The notes beneath the pieces were generated by a model. It was given only the letters and a program-made list of their open reading frames with translations, ran no database searches and had not been told where the DNA came from. The position numbers and the translations under genes are program-made. A stretch of 64,000 nucleotides of DNA from Brachybacterium sp. P6-10-X1. Its GTDB lineage: Bacteria; Actinomycetota; Actinomycetes; Actinomycetales; Dermabacteraceae. Of this stretch, positions 33,998 through 41,992 are shown piece by piece (within the stretch, counting starts at the first letter, position 1; each line of letters opens with the position of its first letter). The stretch is taken from the NCBI RefSeq assembly GCF_001969445.1, contig NZ_CP017297.1:3720001-3784000 (forward strand), given 5' to 3'.

Positions 33998-34915
33998 TCA
34001 GCCCTCCTCGATCAGCGCCCGGAACGCGACCTCTGCCGCCTCGGCGACGAGCCGGTCGTCGTACTCGGCGTCCGGAGCGTCGCGATGCGACATCACCGCG
34101 ATCACGATCGGGGCGCGATCGCCCGACGGCCAGGCGATGCCCAGATCATTGCGGGTGCCGTAGGCGGCGGCACCGGACTTGCTGCCGACCTCCCACCCGT
34201 CGAGCGCCCCCGCCATGATCAGCGTGTCCCCCGTGGTCGTCGTGGTGAGCATCTCGGTCAGCAGCTCGCTCCGGTCGGCGTCGAGCACGCCGTCGAGCAC
34301 GAATGCCTGCAGGGACGTCGCCAGGGCACGCGGGGTGCTGGTGTCGCGGACATCGCCGGGGGAGACCTCGTTGAGCTCCGGCTCCCAGCGGTCCACGCTC
34401 GTGGTGCGATCGCCGATCGCCCGCAGCGCGGCCTCGAGTCCCGCGGGGCCGCCGAGCTGGGCGAGGAGCAGATTGCCCGCGGTGTTGTCGCTGTAGCGCA
34501 CGGCGGCGTCCGCCACCTCGCGGAGGGTGACCGTGCTCCCGACCTGCTCCTGCAGGATGGGCGAATACTCGACGAGGTCCTCCGCCTCCACCGGGATGGG
34601 AATCTCCAGATCAGGTGCCGAGTCGAGCACTGCAGCGGCAGCCAGGGCCTTGAGGGTCGAGGCGTGGCCGAATCGTTCGTCGGCCCGGTGCTCGATGCGC
34701 GTACCGCTGCCCGTGTCGAGAGCGAACAGGCCGAGGGTGGCGGAGAAGCGGCTCTCGAGAGCGGAGAACGCAGCGTCGGGGGAGGCCGGCCCGCCGGTGG
34801 CGGGCTCAGGGGCGGCGGCGTCCGCCGACTCGCGGCCCGCGGCGGCGGCGCAGCCGGTGAGCGCAAGCGGTGCGGCGGACAGGATGACGGTGCGGCGGGA
34901 GACGGATGTCGTCAT
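33998..34915 (-). CDS. Class A beta-lactamase, predicted Tat-exported lipoprotein
   Basis: The 305-residue protein has all the class A motifs: STLK with S86 as nucleophile and K89, SDN, the omega-loop EPELNE with the general base Glu, and KSG in place of the commoner KTG. The signal peptide has R7-R8 and a lipobox ending at C22, so it should be Tat-exported and membrane-anchored. It probably hydrolyses penicillins, though no activity can be proven from sequence. AGGAGG is five bases before ATG 34915. It shares the strand with the SDR gene upstream (29 bp gap). Confidence 0.88.
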   Translation of the reverse strand: MTTSVSRRTVILSAAPLALTGCAAAAGRESADAAAPEPATGGPASPDAAFSALESRFSATLGLFALDTGSGTRIEHRADERFGHASTLKALAAAAVLDSAPDLEIPIPVEAEDLVEYSPILQEQVGSTVTLREVADAAVRYSDNTAGNLLLAQLGGPAGLEAALRAIGDRTTSVDRWEPELNEVSPGDVRDTSTPRALATSLQAFVLDGVLDADRSELLTEMLTTTTTGDTLIMAGALDGWEVGSKSGAAAYGTRNDLGIAWPSGDRAPIVIAVMSHRDAPDAEYDDRLVAEAAEVAFRALIEEG

Positions 34916-34944
34916 GGGGACCTCCTCAGGTCGTGGTGTGAGTG

Positions 34945-35706
34945 TCAGGGGCGCAGGTGCGAGGCGCCGTTCAGATCCAGCACCGCGCCCGAGGCCCACT
35001 GCGCCCCGGGCGAGGTGAGGTAGACGATCGCGGCGGCGACCTCCTCGGCGGTGCCCACCCGCCCGAAAGGGCTCTGAGAGCGCACGTCATCGCCTGCCTC
35101 GCTGTCGAGCTTCGGCTGCTGGCGCTCGGTGGCGATGAACCCGGGAGCGACCGACGCCACCGCGATCCCGAGCGGGGCCAGGGACAAGGCGAGGGACTGG
35201 CCGAGAGCGTGCAGCCCCGCCTTCGCCGCGGCATACGCGGGCGCGCCGGGCTCTCCGCGGAAGGCTCCGCGGGATCCGACGTTCACGATCACCCCCGGGG
35301 CGTCGCGGGCGATGAGGGAACGGGCCACCAGGTAGCTGACGTTCGCCGGGGCGGTGAGGTCCACGTCGATCATCCGGGTGAAGCGCTGCTGCCAGGTGGC
35401 GTAGTCCGTCGCCTCCACGGGGTGGTCCGTGGACTCCCCGGGTGCGATCCCGGCATTGTTGACCAGCACGTCGATCTGCCCCAGCCCCGCCTCGGCCTCG
35501 GAGACCACGCGCCGGGCGGTCTCGGGGTCGGCGAGGTCCCCGCCGACGAGCACATGGCCCTCGCCGGAGAGCCGTGCCAGGGTCTCCTCGGCATCGGCCC
35601 TGTTCGCGGCGTAGTGGACCGCGACGCGCTCGCCGCGCTCGCTCAGCGCGATCGCCGTCGCCCGGCCGATGCCGCGGGAGGCCCCCGTGACCAGTGCGCA
35701 TCTCAT
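34945..35706 (-). CDS. SDR family oxidoreductase (FabG-like)
   Basis: The 253-residue protein is a classical SDR with TGASRGIGRA at residues 7-16, NNAG after strand four, the catalytic YAAAK and a C-terminal SGAVLDLNGA strand. ATG 35706 has AAAGGA about ten bases upstream; a nearer ATG is out of frame and stops after three codons. The beta-lactamase gene follows on the same strand. The substrate is unknown. Confidence 0.87.
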   Translation of the reverse strand: MRCALVTGASRGIGRATAIALSERGERVAVHYAANRADAEETLARLSGEGHVLVGGDLADPETARRVVSEAEAGLGQIDVLVNNAGIAPGESTDHPVEATDYATWQQRFTRMIDVDLTAPANVSYLVARSLIARDAPGVIVNVGSRGAFRGEPGAPAYAAAKAGLHALGQSLALSLAPLGIAVASVAPGFIATERQQPKLDSEAGDDVRSQSPFGRVGTAEEVAAAIVYLTSPGAQWASGAVLDLNGASHLRP

Positions 35707-36009
35707 GCGTTCATGTCCTTTCGTGGCGAGTCCCCATGGCGAATCCGATGCCGGACATCGTCCAGCTTGCCGCACCGAAGGGGCCGAGCGGGACAACGCG
35801 AGGTGGCCTACAGGGGTCGGGTCCGACGCACGGGGGATCGAGAGTGTCATTCCTGGCGCCTCCGGGCGGCGCGAGGCGCCCGGATCGACGCTCTCGATCC
35901 TCACGTCCGGCCGCACTCCGTGCGTCCTCCCCGCCGGTGAGCTCTTCGCCGAGGAGGTGCTGGCTGAGAGGATCGGGGCATCGCACCTGCCAGGACAGGA
36001 GACGCTGCC
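35707..36009. other. 303-bp divergent gap holding a nested palindrome
   Basis: No gene is evident. The gap between the SDR and the sugar dehydrogenase is dominated by the nested inverted repeat at 35825-35926. Only the ribosome-binding sites of the two flanking genes are otherwise recognisable. Confidence 0.5.
35825..35926. repeat. Nested inverted repeat between divergent genes
   Basis: Three arm pairs are nested: GACGCACGG (35825-35833) with CCGTGCGTC (35918-35926); GATCGAGAGTGTC (35836-35848) with GACGCTCTCGATC (35887-35899, one G-T pair); and TCCGGGCG (35861-35868) with CGCCCGGA (35877-35884). The right side carries about 18 extra unpaired bases between its outer and middle arms. Confidence 0.75.
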
Positions 36010-37083
36010 GTGATCACTCGACGACGCTTCACCGCCTCGGCCGGCGCGCTCGCCGGCGCGTCCCTCCTCGGCTCCTGCGGCCGGCCGCGCACGGATCCGC
36101 CACCCGAGGAGAGCTCGCAGGCGTCGGGCGCTCAAGCCCTGGCCTCTGTGATCACCACCGGCCTGCAGGCGCCCTGGTCGATCGCGTTCGTCGGCGAGAG
36201 CGCATTGATCAGCGAACGCGACTCCGCCCGGATCCTCGAGCTCACCGCCGACGGCACCACCCGCGAGGTCGGCGTGATCGACGGCGTCGACCCCGGGGGA
36301 GAGGGCGGCCTGCTCGGCCTGGCTGTGCACGAGGGTCAGCTGTTCACCTATCTCACGGCTGCCGAGAGCAATCGGATCGAGCGCCGCGAGCTGACCGGAT
36401 CCCCCGGTGGCTTCGGGCTCGGCACTGCCCGGACCGTGCTCGAGGGCATCCCGTCGGCACGGATCCACAACGGTGGCCGCCTCGCGATAGGGCCGGACGA
36501 CATGCTGTACGCGACCACCGGCGACGCGGGGGATCGCGACAGCGCCCAGGACCTCGACTCCCTCGGCGGGAAGATCCTGCGGATGGCGCCCGACGGGACG
36601 GCACCGGCCGACAATCCCTTCCCCGACTCGCTGGTCCACAGCTACGGGCACCGCAACTGCCAGGGGATCGCCTGGGACGAGGAGGGCACGATGTATGCCA
36701 GCGAGTTCGGACAGGACACCTGGGACGAGCTGAATCTCATCGAGCCCGGCGGCAATTACGGCTGGCCGCATGTCGAGGGCATCGCCGAGCAGGAGGGCTA
36801 CCGCGATCCGCTGCAGCAGTGGGAGCCGGCCGAGGCCAGTCCCAGCGGCATCGCGATCACCGGTCGAAACCTCTACCTCGCGAACCTCCGTGGCCGACGC
36901 CTGCGCGTGGTGCCGTTGCCGGACCCGTCGACCGCGTCGGAGCTGCTGGTCGGGGAGTACGGGCGGCTGCGCGACGTGGTCCTCGCGCCCGACGGCTCGC
37001 TCTGGGTGCTGACCAACACCACCGACGGCCGCGGCGACCCGGCCGAGGAGGGGGATCGGATTCTGCGGGTGGCGGTGGAATGA
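36010..37083 (+). CDS. PQQ-dependent sugar dehydrogenase (glucose/sorbosone dehydrogenase family) lipoprotein
   Basis: The 357-residue precursor has an R4-R5-R6 Tat-like start and a lipobox Cys at C23, followed by a six-bladed beta-propeller of the GSDH (PF07995) family. Signature blocks include LQAPWSIAFVGES, HNGGRLAIGPDDMLYATTGD, SYGHRNCQGIAWD and EFGQDTWDELNLI. Soluble glucose dehydrogenase homologues use PQQ and Ca2+ to oxidise aldoses outside the membrane. GGAGA precedes GTG 36010. No PQQ synthesis genes are nearby. A hairpin follows the stop. Confidence 0.88.
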   Translation: MITRRRFTASAGALAGASLLGSCGRPRTDPPPEESSQASGAQALASVITTGLQAPWSIAFVGESALISERDSARILELTADGTTREVGVIDGVDPGGEGGLLGLAVHEGQLFTYLTAAESNRIERRELTGSPGGFGLGTARTVLEGIPSARIHNGGRLAIGPDDMLYATTGDAGDRDSAQDLDSLGGKILRMAPDGTAPADNPFPDSLVHSYGHRNCQGIAWDEEGTMYASEFGQDTWDELNLIEPGGNYGWPHVEGIAEQEGYRDPLQQWEPAEASPSGIAITGRNLYLANLRGRRLRVVPLPDPSTASELLVGEYGRLRDVVLAPDGSLWVLTNTTDGRGDPAEEGDRILRVAVE

Positions 37084-37101
37084 GCCGCTGAGAAATACTG
37101 G

Positions 37102-37124
37102 GCACATCGCACGAGAGGATGTGC
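37102..37124. terminator. Hairpin after the sugar dehydrogenase gene
   Basis: GCACATC (37102-37108) and GATGTGC (37118-37124) form a 7-bp stem between two convergent genes. It may serve the plus-strand gene and possibly both. Confidence 0.45.
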
Positions 37125-37232
37125 GGGTGTGCGTTCTTCTCTGCGCGGCCGTCGGACGGGCGTGCCGGAAGCAGCACCCGGGCGGGAGGGGCGCCCCGGC
37201 AGCCGTGAGCGGCCGAGCTGAGGGACTGGGTG

Positions 37233-37610
37233 CTATCGCTTCGGGTCCGCGCCGGGGTCGTCATCGGTCCTCAGGAGGTCGCGGATCGAGGCCCGGAACG
37301 TCGACGTGACCTTGAGCGGGACCTCCTGATCGACCACGCCGTGATGACCCAGCCGGAGGGTGAGCACGGTTCCGGTCGGGGTCGTCGCGGTGCGGACGTC
37401 GAGGATCTCCGCGGCCGCCTCCGGGCCCACCAGGATCTCATCGCCCTCGATCGTGAGTGCTTCTCCCGCCCGCAGCTGCAACCCGTGCGCGGAGCACACG
37501 TCGAAGACGTGATCATTGGATTCGAACCACTCCTGGGGCCGTGAGCCGCACCCTCGGACCTCGCAGCGACGGGGGAACGCCTCGGCGTGCTCTCTGGCTC
37601 CGTAGCGCAT
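37233..37610 (-). CDS. Hypothetical protein with a Cys/His cluster
   Basis: The 125-residue product has RCEVRGCGSRPQEWFE and DVCSAHG: three Cys and a His that could form a zinc site, followed by a beta-rich domain. I do not recognise the family. ATG 37610 has GGAG a few bases upstream; a GTG at 37718 would add 36 poorly conserved-looking residues. It converges with the sugar dehydrogenase. Confidence 0.6.
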   Translation of the reverse strand: MRYGAREHAEAFPRRCEVRGCGSRPQEWFESNDHVFDVCSAHGLQLRAGEALTIEGDEILVGPEAAAEILDVRTATTPTGTVLTLRLGHHGVVDQEVPLKVTSTFRASIRDLLRTDDDPGADPKR

Positions 37611-37997
37611 GATCTCAGCTCCCTCCGACTCCACGGTAGGCACGCGACAGCATCCCGCCCAAGGCTCCCGACCAGTCGGACGATCCCGTCCCGCGGCCCT
37701 CGCACGGTCTGCTCCCACGGGGCGCGCGTCCAGGCCGGATCCGCGCTGTCCGTCCGCTCGCCGACGACGTGATCCGAGATCGCATCGAAGGCCGCGGTCC
37801 CCTCCGCGTGGAGGGGCAGGGAGGGTGCTGCGGCGTTCTCATCGATCCGTCCCGGCCGGCCGGTGCCCGGGATCGGCACCACCGGCAGGTCGTGGCGTCA
37901 GCCCTGCGGGGGCGATCGCCCGGCGAGGGTGACGGCCCGGCGAGGGCGGCTGCGCGGCGGGGACGTCGGCCCGGAGGACGCCGTCCCCGTGTCGGCG
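37611..37997. other. 387-bp gap without a confident gene
   Basis: On the minus strand a frame from GTG 37882 to about 37650 reads like plausible protein (AFDAISDHVVGERTDSADPA), but it continues into the next gene in a different frame and has no ribosome-binding site. It may be the remains of a gene. Nothing else is visible. Confidence 0.35.
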
Positions 37998-38210
37998 TCA
38001 GTCGGTCCTGTCCTTGTTCCCGAACATGCCCTCGGCCGCGCCCTTGACGGTGTCGCGGGCGTCCTGGGCCTTGTCCTTCAGCGCGGCCTTGCCCTGCTCG
38101 GCCCGACCCTCGGCCTGGGTCTCCTTGTCGTCGGTCAGCTTGCCGAAACCCTCCTTGGCCTGGCCGCTCACCGTGTCCTTGACGTTCTCGAACTTCTCTT
38201 CGTTGCTCAT
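37998..38210 (-). CDS. CsbD family stress-response protein
   Basis: The 70-residue, highly charged protein matches the CsbD family (MSNEEKFENVKDTVSGQAKE, then KLTDDKETQAEG), small general-stress proteins of unknown mechanism. CAGGAG precedes ATG 38210, and TATGCT on the minus strand (38259-38264) is a possible -10. The leader can form an ACGGGA/TCCCGT hairpin. It is separated from aconitase by 149 bp on the same strand. Confidence 0.9.
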   Translation of the reverse strand: MSNEEKFENVKDTVSGQAKEGFGKLTDDKETQAEGRAEQGKAALKDKAQDARDTVKGAAEGMFGNKDRTD

Positions 38211-38359
38211 CGGTGTCTCCTGGCGATGACGGGATCACACGAATCGTCCCGTGGGGCGAGCATACGACCCGGTGTCGCCCCAGGGCCCGGACTCCGACCT
38301 CCCGGTCGGGAGCGGGGCGTGCTCCGCCGTCGCGGATCCTGCGGCCGCCGCCGCGCCCC

Positions 38360-40303
38360 TCACATCTCCTGCGCGGCCAGCGGGATCCGGCCGCCGGCGA
38401 GGATCATGTCGACCTGCCGCGGCGAGAGATCATGATGCAGACCCACCTCGCGGCCGCCGATCGTCGCGGTGATCTGCCGCCCGGCGCGCAGCGCCTCGTG
38501 GATCCCGCCGAGGACCACCTCGTCGCCCTGCGTGCACCGGCCGTGGTCAGCAGGATCGTCGAACGCGAGGCCGAGGATCCCGAAGTTGGCGAGGTTCTGC
38601 CAGTGGATCCGTGCGAAGGAGGTCGCGATCACCGCGCGCAGCCCCAGGTAGCGCGGGGCGATCACGGCGTGCTCGCGGGAGGAGCCCTGCCCGTAGTTCT
38701 CCCCGGCGATCACCACATGCCCGTCCGTCGCCTCGCGGGCCCGCTGCGGGTAGGTCTCATCGAGCCGGGTGAACGAGAACTCGGCGATCTTGGGGATGTT
38801 GCTGCGGAAGGGCAGCACCCGGGAGCCGGCCGGCATGATCTCGTCGGTGGAGACGTTGTCGCCCATCACCAGCAGCGCCGGCACCCTCAGATCGTCCTCG
38901 ACGGGCGAGAAGTCCGGGAGCTTCGAGATGTTCGGCCCCTTGACAAGCTCGACCTTCGCGGCCTCCTCGGGCGGCAGCGGCGGCAGCAGCATGTCGTCCA
39001 CCGTCGAGTAGAACTCGGGCATGGTGGGTCGCGGGTAGACGAGGTCGTGGCTGGTCTCCAGCGTGCGCGGATCGGTGATCTTCCCGGTCAGGGCCGCGGC
39101 CGCGGCGGTCTCGGGGGAGCACAGCCAGACGGCGTCCTCCTCCGTGCCGGAGCGGCCGGGGAAGTTGCGCGGCATGGTGCGCAGGGAGTTGCGGCCGGTC
39201 GCGGGGGCCTGCCCCATGCCGATGCAGCCCATGCAGCCGGACTGGTGGATGCGGGCCCCGGCGGTGACCAGCGAGGTGAGCCAGCCGCCGGAGATCAGGT
39301 CGGCGAGGACCTCGCGGGAGGTGGGGTTGATGTCCAGGGAGAGGCCGGCGGCGGTCTGCTGGCCGTCGAGGATCTCTCCGACCACCGCGAAGTCCCGCAG
39401 GCCGGGGTTCGCCGAGGAGCCCACGACCACCTGGGAGACGTCCTCACCGGCCACGGAGGCGACGGTGACGACGTTGCCGGGGGAGGACGGCCTTGCGATC
39501 AGCGGTTCCAGCTGCGAGAGGTCGATGCGCTCGGTGACGTCATAGGTGGCGCCCTCATCGGCCTCCCAGCGCTCGAACTCGTCGGCGCGGCCGACGGCCT
39601 CGAGGTAGGTGCGGGCCGCGTCGTCGGCGGGGAAGACCGTCGCGGTGGCACCCAGCTCGGCGCCCATGTTCGCGATGACGTGGCGGTCCATCGCGGTCAG
39701 CTGCTTCAGCCCCTCACCGTGGTACTCGATGATGCGGCCGACGCCGCCCTTGACGCCGTGGCGACGCAGCATCTCCAGCACCACGTCCTTGGCGCTGACC
39801 CAGTCCGGCAGCGACCCGGTCAGCTCCACGCCCCAGATCTCCGGGGTCGAGACGTACAGCGGCTGGCCGGCCATCGCCATCGCGATCTCGAGGCCGCCGA
39901 CGCCGATCGCGAGCATCCCCAGCGCACCGGCTGCGCAGGTGTGGGAGTCCGAGCCGATCAGCAGAGCGCCGGGACGGCCGAAGTGGGCCTGATGAACGGG
40001 ATGGGAGACGCCGTTGCCGGCCTGGGAGAACCACAGGCCGAAGCGTTGGGCGGCGGACTGCAGGAACAGGTGGTCGTCGGGGTTCTTCTCGTCGGTCTGC
40101 AGGAGGTTGTGATCGACGTACTGGACCGACAGCTCGGTGCGGATCCGGTCCAGGCCCATCGCCTCGAGCTCGAGCATCACCATGGTGCCGGTGGCGTCCT
40201 GGGTGAGGGTCTGGTCGACCCGCAGGCCGACCTCCGAGCCGGGCTCCAGCGATCCTTCGACGAGGTGCTCGGCGATGAGCTTCTGTGCGACGTTGCGTGA
40301 CAC
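38360..40303 (-). CDS. Aconitate hydratase (about 650-residue type)
   Basis: The 647-residue enzyme isomerises citrate and isocitrate with a [4Fe-4S] cluster. The cluster ligands are visible: the first Cys in SDSHTCAAGALGML, and the pair in SGCMGCIGMG. The swivelling C-terminal domain carries AGENYGQGSSREHAV with the substrate-binding Arg. This single-gene 650-residue form is shorter than AcnA or AcnB but has all four domains. AGGAGGG lies 8 nt before GTG 40303. It is divergent from the DAHP synthase leader region. Confidence 0.92.
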   Translation of the reverse strand: MSRNVAQKLIAEHLVEGSLEPGSEVGLRVDQTLTQDATGTMVMLELEAMGLDRIRTELSVQYVDHNLLQTDEKNPDDHLFLQSAAQRFGLWFSQAGNGVSHPVHQAHFGRPGALLIGSDSHTCAAGALGMLAIGVGGLEIAMAMAGQPLYVSTPEIWGVELTGSLPDWVSAKDVVLEMLRRHGVKGGVGRIIEYHGEGLKQLTAMDRHVIANMGAELGATATVFPADDAARTYLEAVGRADEFERWEADEGATYDVTERIDLSQLEPLIARPSSPGNVVTVASVAGEDVSQVVVGSSANPGLRDFAVVGEILDGQQTAAGLSLDINPTSREVLADLISGGWLTSLVTAGARIHQSGCMGCIGMGQAPATGRNSLRTMPRNFPGRSGTEEDAVWLCSPETAAAAALTGKITDPRTLETSHDLVYPRPTMPEFYSTVDDMLLPPLPPEEAAKVELVKGPNISKLPDFSPVEDDLRVPALLVMGDNVSTDEIMPAGSRVLPFRSNIPKIAEFSFTRLDETYPQRAREATDGHVVIAGENYGQGSSREHAVIAPRYLGLRAVIATSFARIHWQNLANFGILGLAFDDPADHGRCTQGDEVVLGGIHEALRAGRQITATIGGREVGLHHDLSPRQVDMILAGGRIPLAAQEM

Positions 40304-40470
40304 GGTCCTGCCCTCCTGACATCGGTGTCCGCCACCGGCCCGGCAGCAGACCTCCTCCCACCGTAGCCGGTCCGGGCGCTGATGCACCGGTGCACGGACC
40401 GACCGCCGCTGGACGCTCGCCGTCACCCGTCGTCATCCGGACGCTCGCCTCGGCGCCGCGGCCCGTGGTG

Positions 40471-40476
40471 TACGGT
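40471..40476 (+). promoter_or_regulatory. -10 element (TACGGT) of the DAHP synthase leader transcript
   Basis: TACGGT is separated by 6 nt from ATG 40483 of the leader peptide, with no ribosome-binding site. Transcription would start at or beside the leader's first codon. Confidence 0.5.
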
Positions 40477-40482
40477 CCCGGC

Positions 40483-40542
40483 ATGAACACCCGTTGGTTT
40501 AGCTATGCGCGGTCGGCCCTGGAGGGGCCGGCGATGCCATAG
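40483..40542 (+). CDS. Leader peptide reading Trp-Phe-Ser-Tyr, upstream of DAHP synthase
   Basis: The 19-residue peptide MNTRWFSYARSALEGPAMP has Trp, Phe and Tyr within four codons. The Phe and Tyr codons are TTT and TAT, which are rare in this GC-rich DNA. Its stop lies in the right arm of a stem that begins at the Tyr codon, and alternative pairings and a terminator-like hairpin follow. This is the standard architecture of ribosome-mediated attenuation. The gene it precedes makes the first intermediate of all three aromatic amino acids. A Phe-reading leader before aroF is known in Corynebacterium glutamicum. Confidence 0.75.
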   Translation: MNTRWFSYARSALEGPAMP

Positions 40543-40590
40543 CGTCACCAACCCCTTCAGAGCCGACAGGGCAGAGCAGATGCTCTGCCC
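40502..40590 (+). promoter_or_regulatory. Attenuator structures of the DAHP synthase leader
   Basis: Three pairings are visible. Stem A: GCTATG (40502-40507) with CATAGC (40538-40543), with an inner GGCCC/GGGCC. Stem B, exclusive with A: CTGGAGGGG (40519-40527) with CCCCTTCAG (40552-40560), nine pairs counting one G-U. Stem C: GGGCAGAGC (40569-40577) with GCTCTGCCC (40582-40590), followed by TT, a candidate terminator. Which stem shields C cannot be decided by eye. Confidence 0.6.
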
Positions 40591-40646
40591 TTCGCCATTC
40601 CCGGCGGGCTCTGCAGCGGGTCCGCCCTGATCCCAGGACAGGACCC

Positions 40647-41870
40647 ATGACAGCTCTCGACACCGCCGTGGTCGCCCGCGCCACGGACGCCGCCCCCGCC
40701 GCAGACGCGACCGCCGCCCCCGCCGCAGACGCGACCGTCGCCGCAGGCGCCCGCACCGCACCGCCTTCCGACGGACCCGCCGTGCCCCCGCAGCGGCCCG
40801 GCACCGCGTCCGACCGTCACATCACGAGCCTCACCGCGCTGCCCACCCCGGCCGAGCTCCTCGCGGACCTGCCCCTGGACCCGGATTTCGCCGAGCTGGT
40901 CTCTGACAGCCGCGAGGCCGTCCGCGCCGTCCTCGAGGGCACGGACGACCGGCTGCTGGTGGTCGTCGGGCCCTGCTCGATCCACGATCCCGAGGCGGGC
41001 CTCGAGTACGCCCGGCTGCTGGCCGCGGCGCAGGCAGAGCTGGGCGAGGACCTGCTGCTGGTGATGCGCACCTACTTCGAGAAGCCGCGCACCACCGTCG
41101 GCTGGAAGGGGCTGATCAACGACCCGCACCTCAACGGCAGCCACGACATCGCCACCGGGCTGCGTCGGGCCCGCGGTTTCCTGCGCGAGGTCACCGCGCT
41201 CGGCCTGCCGTGCGCCACCGAGTTCCTCGAGCCCATCAGCCCGCAGTACATCGCCGACCTCATCAGCTGGGGCGCGATCGGGGCGCGGACCACCGAGAGC
41301 CAGATCCACCGCCAGCTCGCCTCCGGGCTGTCGATGCCGATCGGCTTCAAGAACGGCACCGACGGCGGCATCCAGGTGGCGCTCGATGCTGCTGCGGCGG
41401 CCTCGGCCCCGCAGGCCTTCCTCGGGATCGGGGCCGACGGGCGAGCGAGCCTCGTGGCGACCACCGGGAACCCGGACGTCTCGCTCATCCTGCGCGGCGG
41501 GGCGACCGGCGCGAACTGGGGTCCGGGACCCGTGCGCACCGCCGCCGAGCGACTGGTCGAGCAGGGCCTCCGCCCGCGCCTGATCATCGACGCCAGCCAC
41601 GGCAACAGCGGCAAGGACCACCTCCGCCAGGCGGAGGTCGCCCGTTCGCTGGCCGACCAGGTCGCCGTCGACGGCGAAGCGGTCGCCGGGATCATGCTCG
41701 AGAGCAACCTCGTCGCCGGTGCCCAGAAGCTCGACGTGGGCGCCGGTCCCGAAGGGCTCGCACACGGTCAATCCGTGACGGATGCGTGCATGGGCTGGGA
41801 GGTCACGGCCGAGGTGCTGCGCGAGCTCGCCGGGGGAGCGCGGCGGCGTCGGGTCGCGGCGGTGAGGTGA
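40647..41870 (+). CDS. 3-deoxy-7-phosphoheptulonate (DAHP) synthase, class I
   Basis: The 407-residue enzyme condenses PEP and erythrose 4-phosphate, the entry step of the shikimate pathway. Family blocks include VVGPCSIHDPEAGLEYA, YFEKPRTTVGWKGLIND, GARTTESQ, GFKNGTDG and DASHGNSGKDH. It is of the AroF/AroG/AroH type. The first 55 residues are an Ala/Pro-rich extension not needed for the fold, part of it encoded by a 24-bp tandem duplication. AGGACAGGA precedes ATG 40647. The upstream leader peptide and attenuator imply control by aromatic aminoacyl-tRNA supply. Confidence 0.93.
   Translation: MTALDTAVVARATDAAPAADATAAPAADATVAAGARTAPPSDGPAVPPQRPGTASDRHITSLTALPTPAELLADLPLDPDFAELVSDSREAVRAVLEGTDDRLLVVVGPCSIHDPEAGLEYARLLAAAQAELGEDLLLVMRTYFEKPRTTVGWKGLINDPHLNGSHDIATGLRRARGFLREVTALGLPCATEFLEPISPQYIADLISWGAIGARTTESQIHRQLASGLSMPIGFKNGTDGGIQVALDAAAAASAPQAFLGIGADGRASLVATTGNPDVSLILRGGATGANWGPGPVRTAAERLVEQGLRPRLIIDASHGNSGKDHLRQAEVARSLADQVAVDGEAVAGIMLESNLVAGAQKLDVGAGPEGLAHGQSVTDACMGWEVTAEVLRELAGGARRRRVAAVR
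40689..40736 (+). repeat. 24-bp perfect tandem duplication inside the DAHP synthase gene
   Basis: Units 40689-40712 and 40713-40736 are identical and encode the repeated peptide AAPAADAT in the N-terminal tail. The length keeps the frame. Confidence 0.85.
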
Positions 41871-41903
41871 TCGCGGGGACCTGGCGGGTACGCACCGCAG
41901 AAG

Positions 41904-41960
41904 AGGGACGCGAGCGGCACGACGTGACACCAGGCGATGGCTCGTGCCGCTGACGTCCCT
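41904..41960. terminator. Bidirectional terminator between convergent genes
   Basis: AGGGACG (41904-41910) pairs with CGTCCCT (41954-41960), and GCGGCACGA (41914-41922) pairs with TCGTGCCGC (41942-41950). The 16 paired bases lie between the DAHP synthase gene and the convergent phosphotransferase gene and could stop transcription from both sides. Confidence 0.65.
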
Positions 41961-41992
41961 GATGTGCTGCCCGAAGAGCGCGTCGGGCCGCT

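Noticed and set aside
33998-34915. Recently acquired beta-lactamase
   Set aside because: Base composition and codon use match the neighbours, and no integron, transposase or flanking repeat is present.
37650-37882. Separate gene on the minus strand between the Cys/His protein and CsbD
   Set aside because: The translation looks partly natural, but it has no ribosome-binding site, no recognised domain, and runs on into another gene out of frame.
40285-40482. Upstream extension of the DAHP synthase leader peptide
   Set aside because: The frame is open back into the aconitase gene, but only the ATG at 40483 has a -10 at suitable distance, and the upstream part is antisense to aconitase coding sequence.
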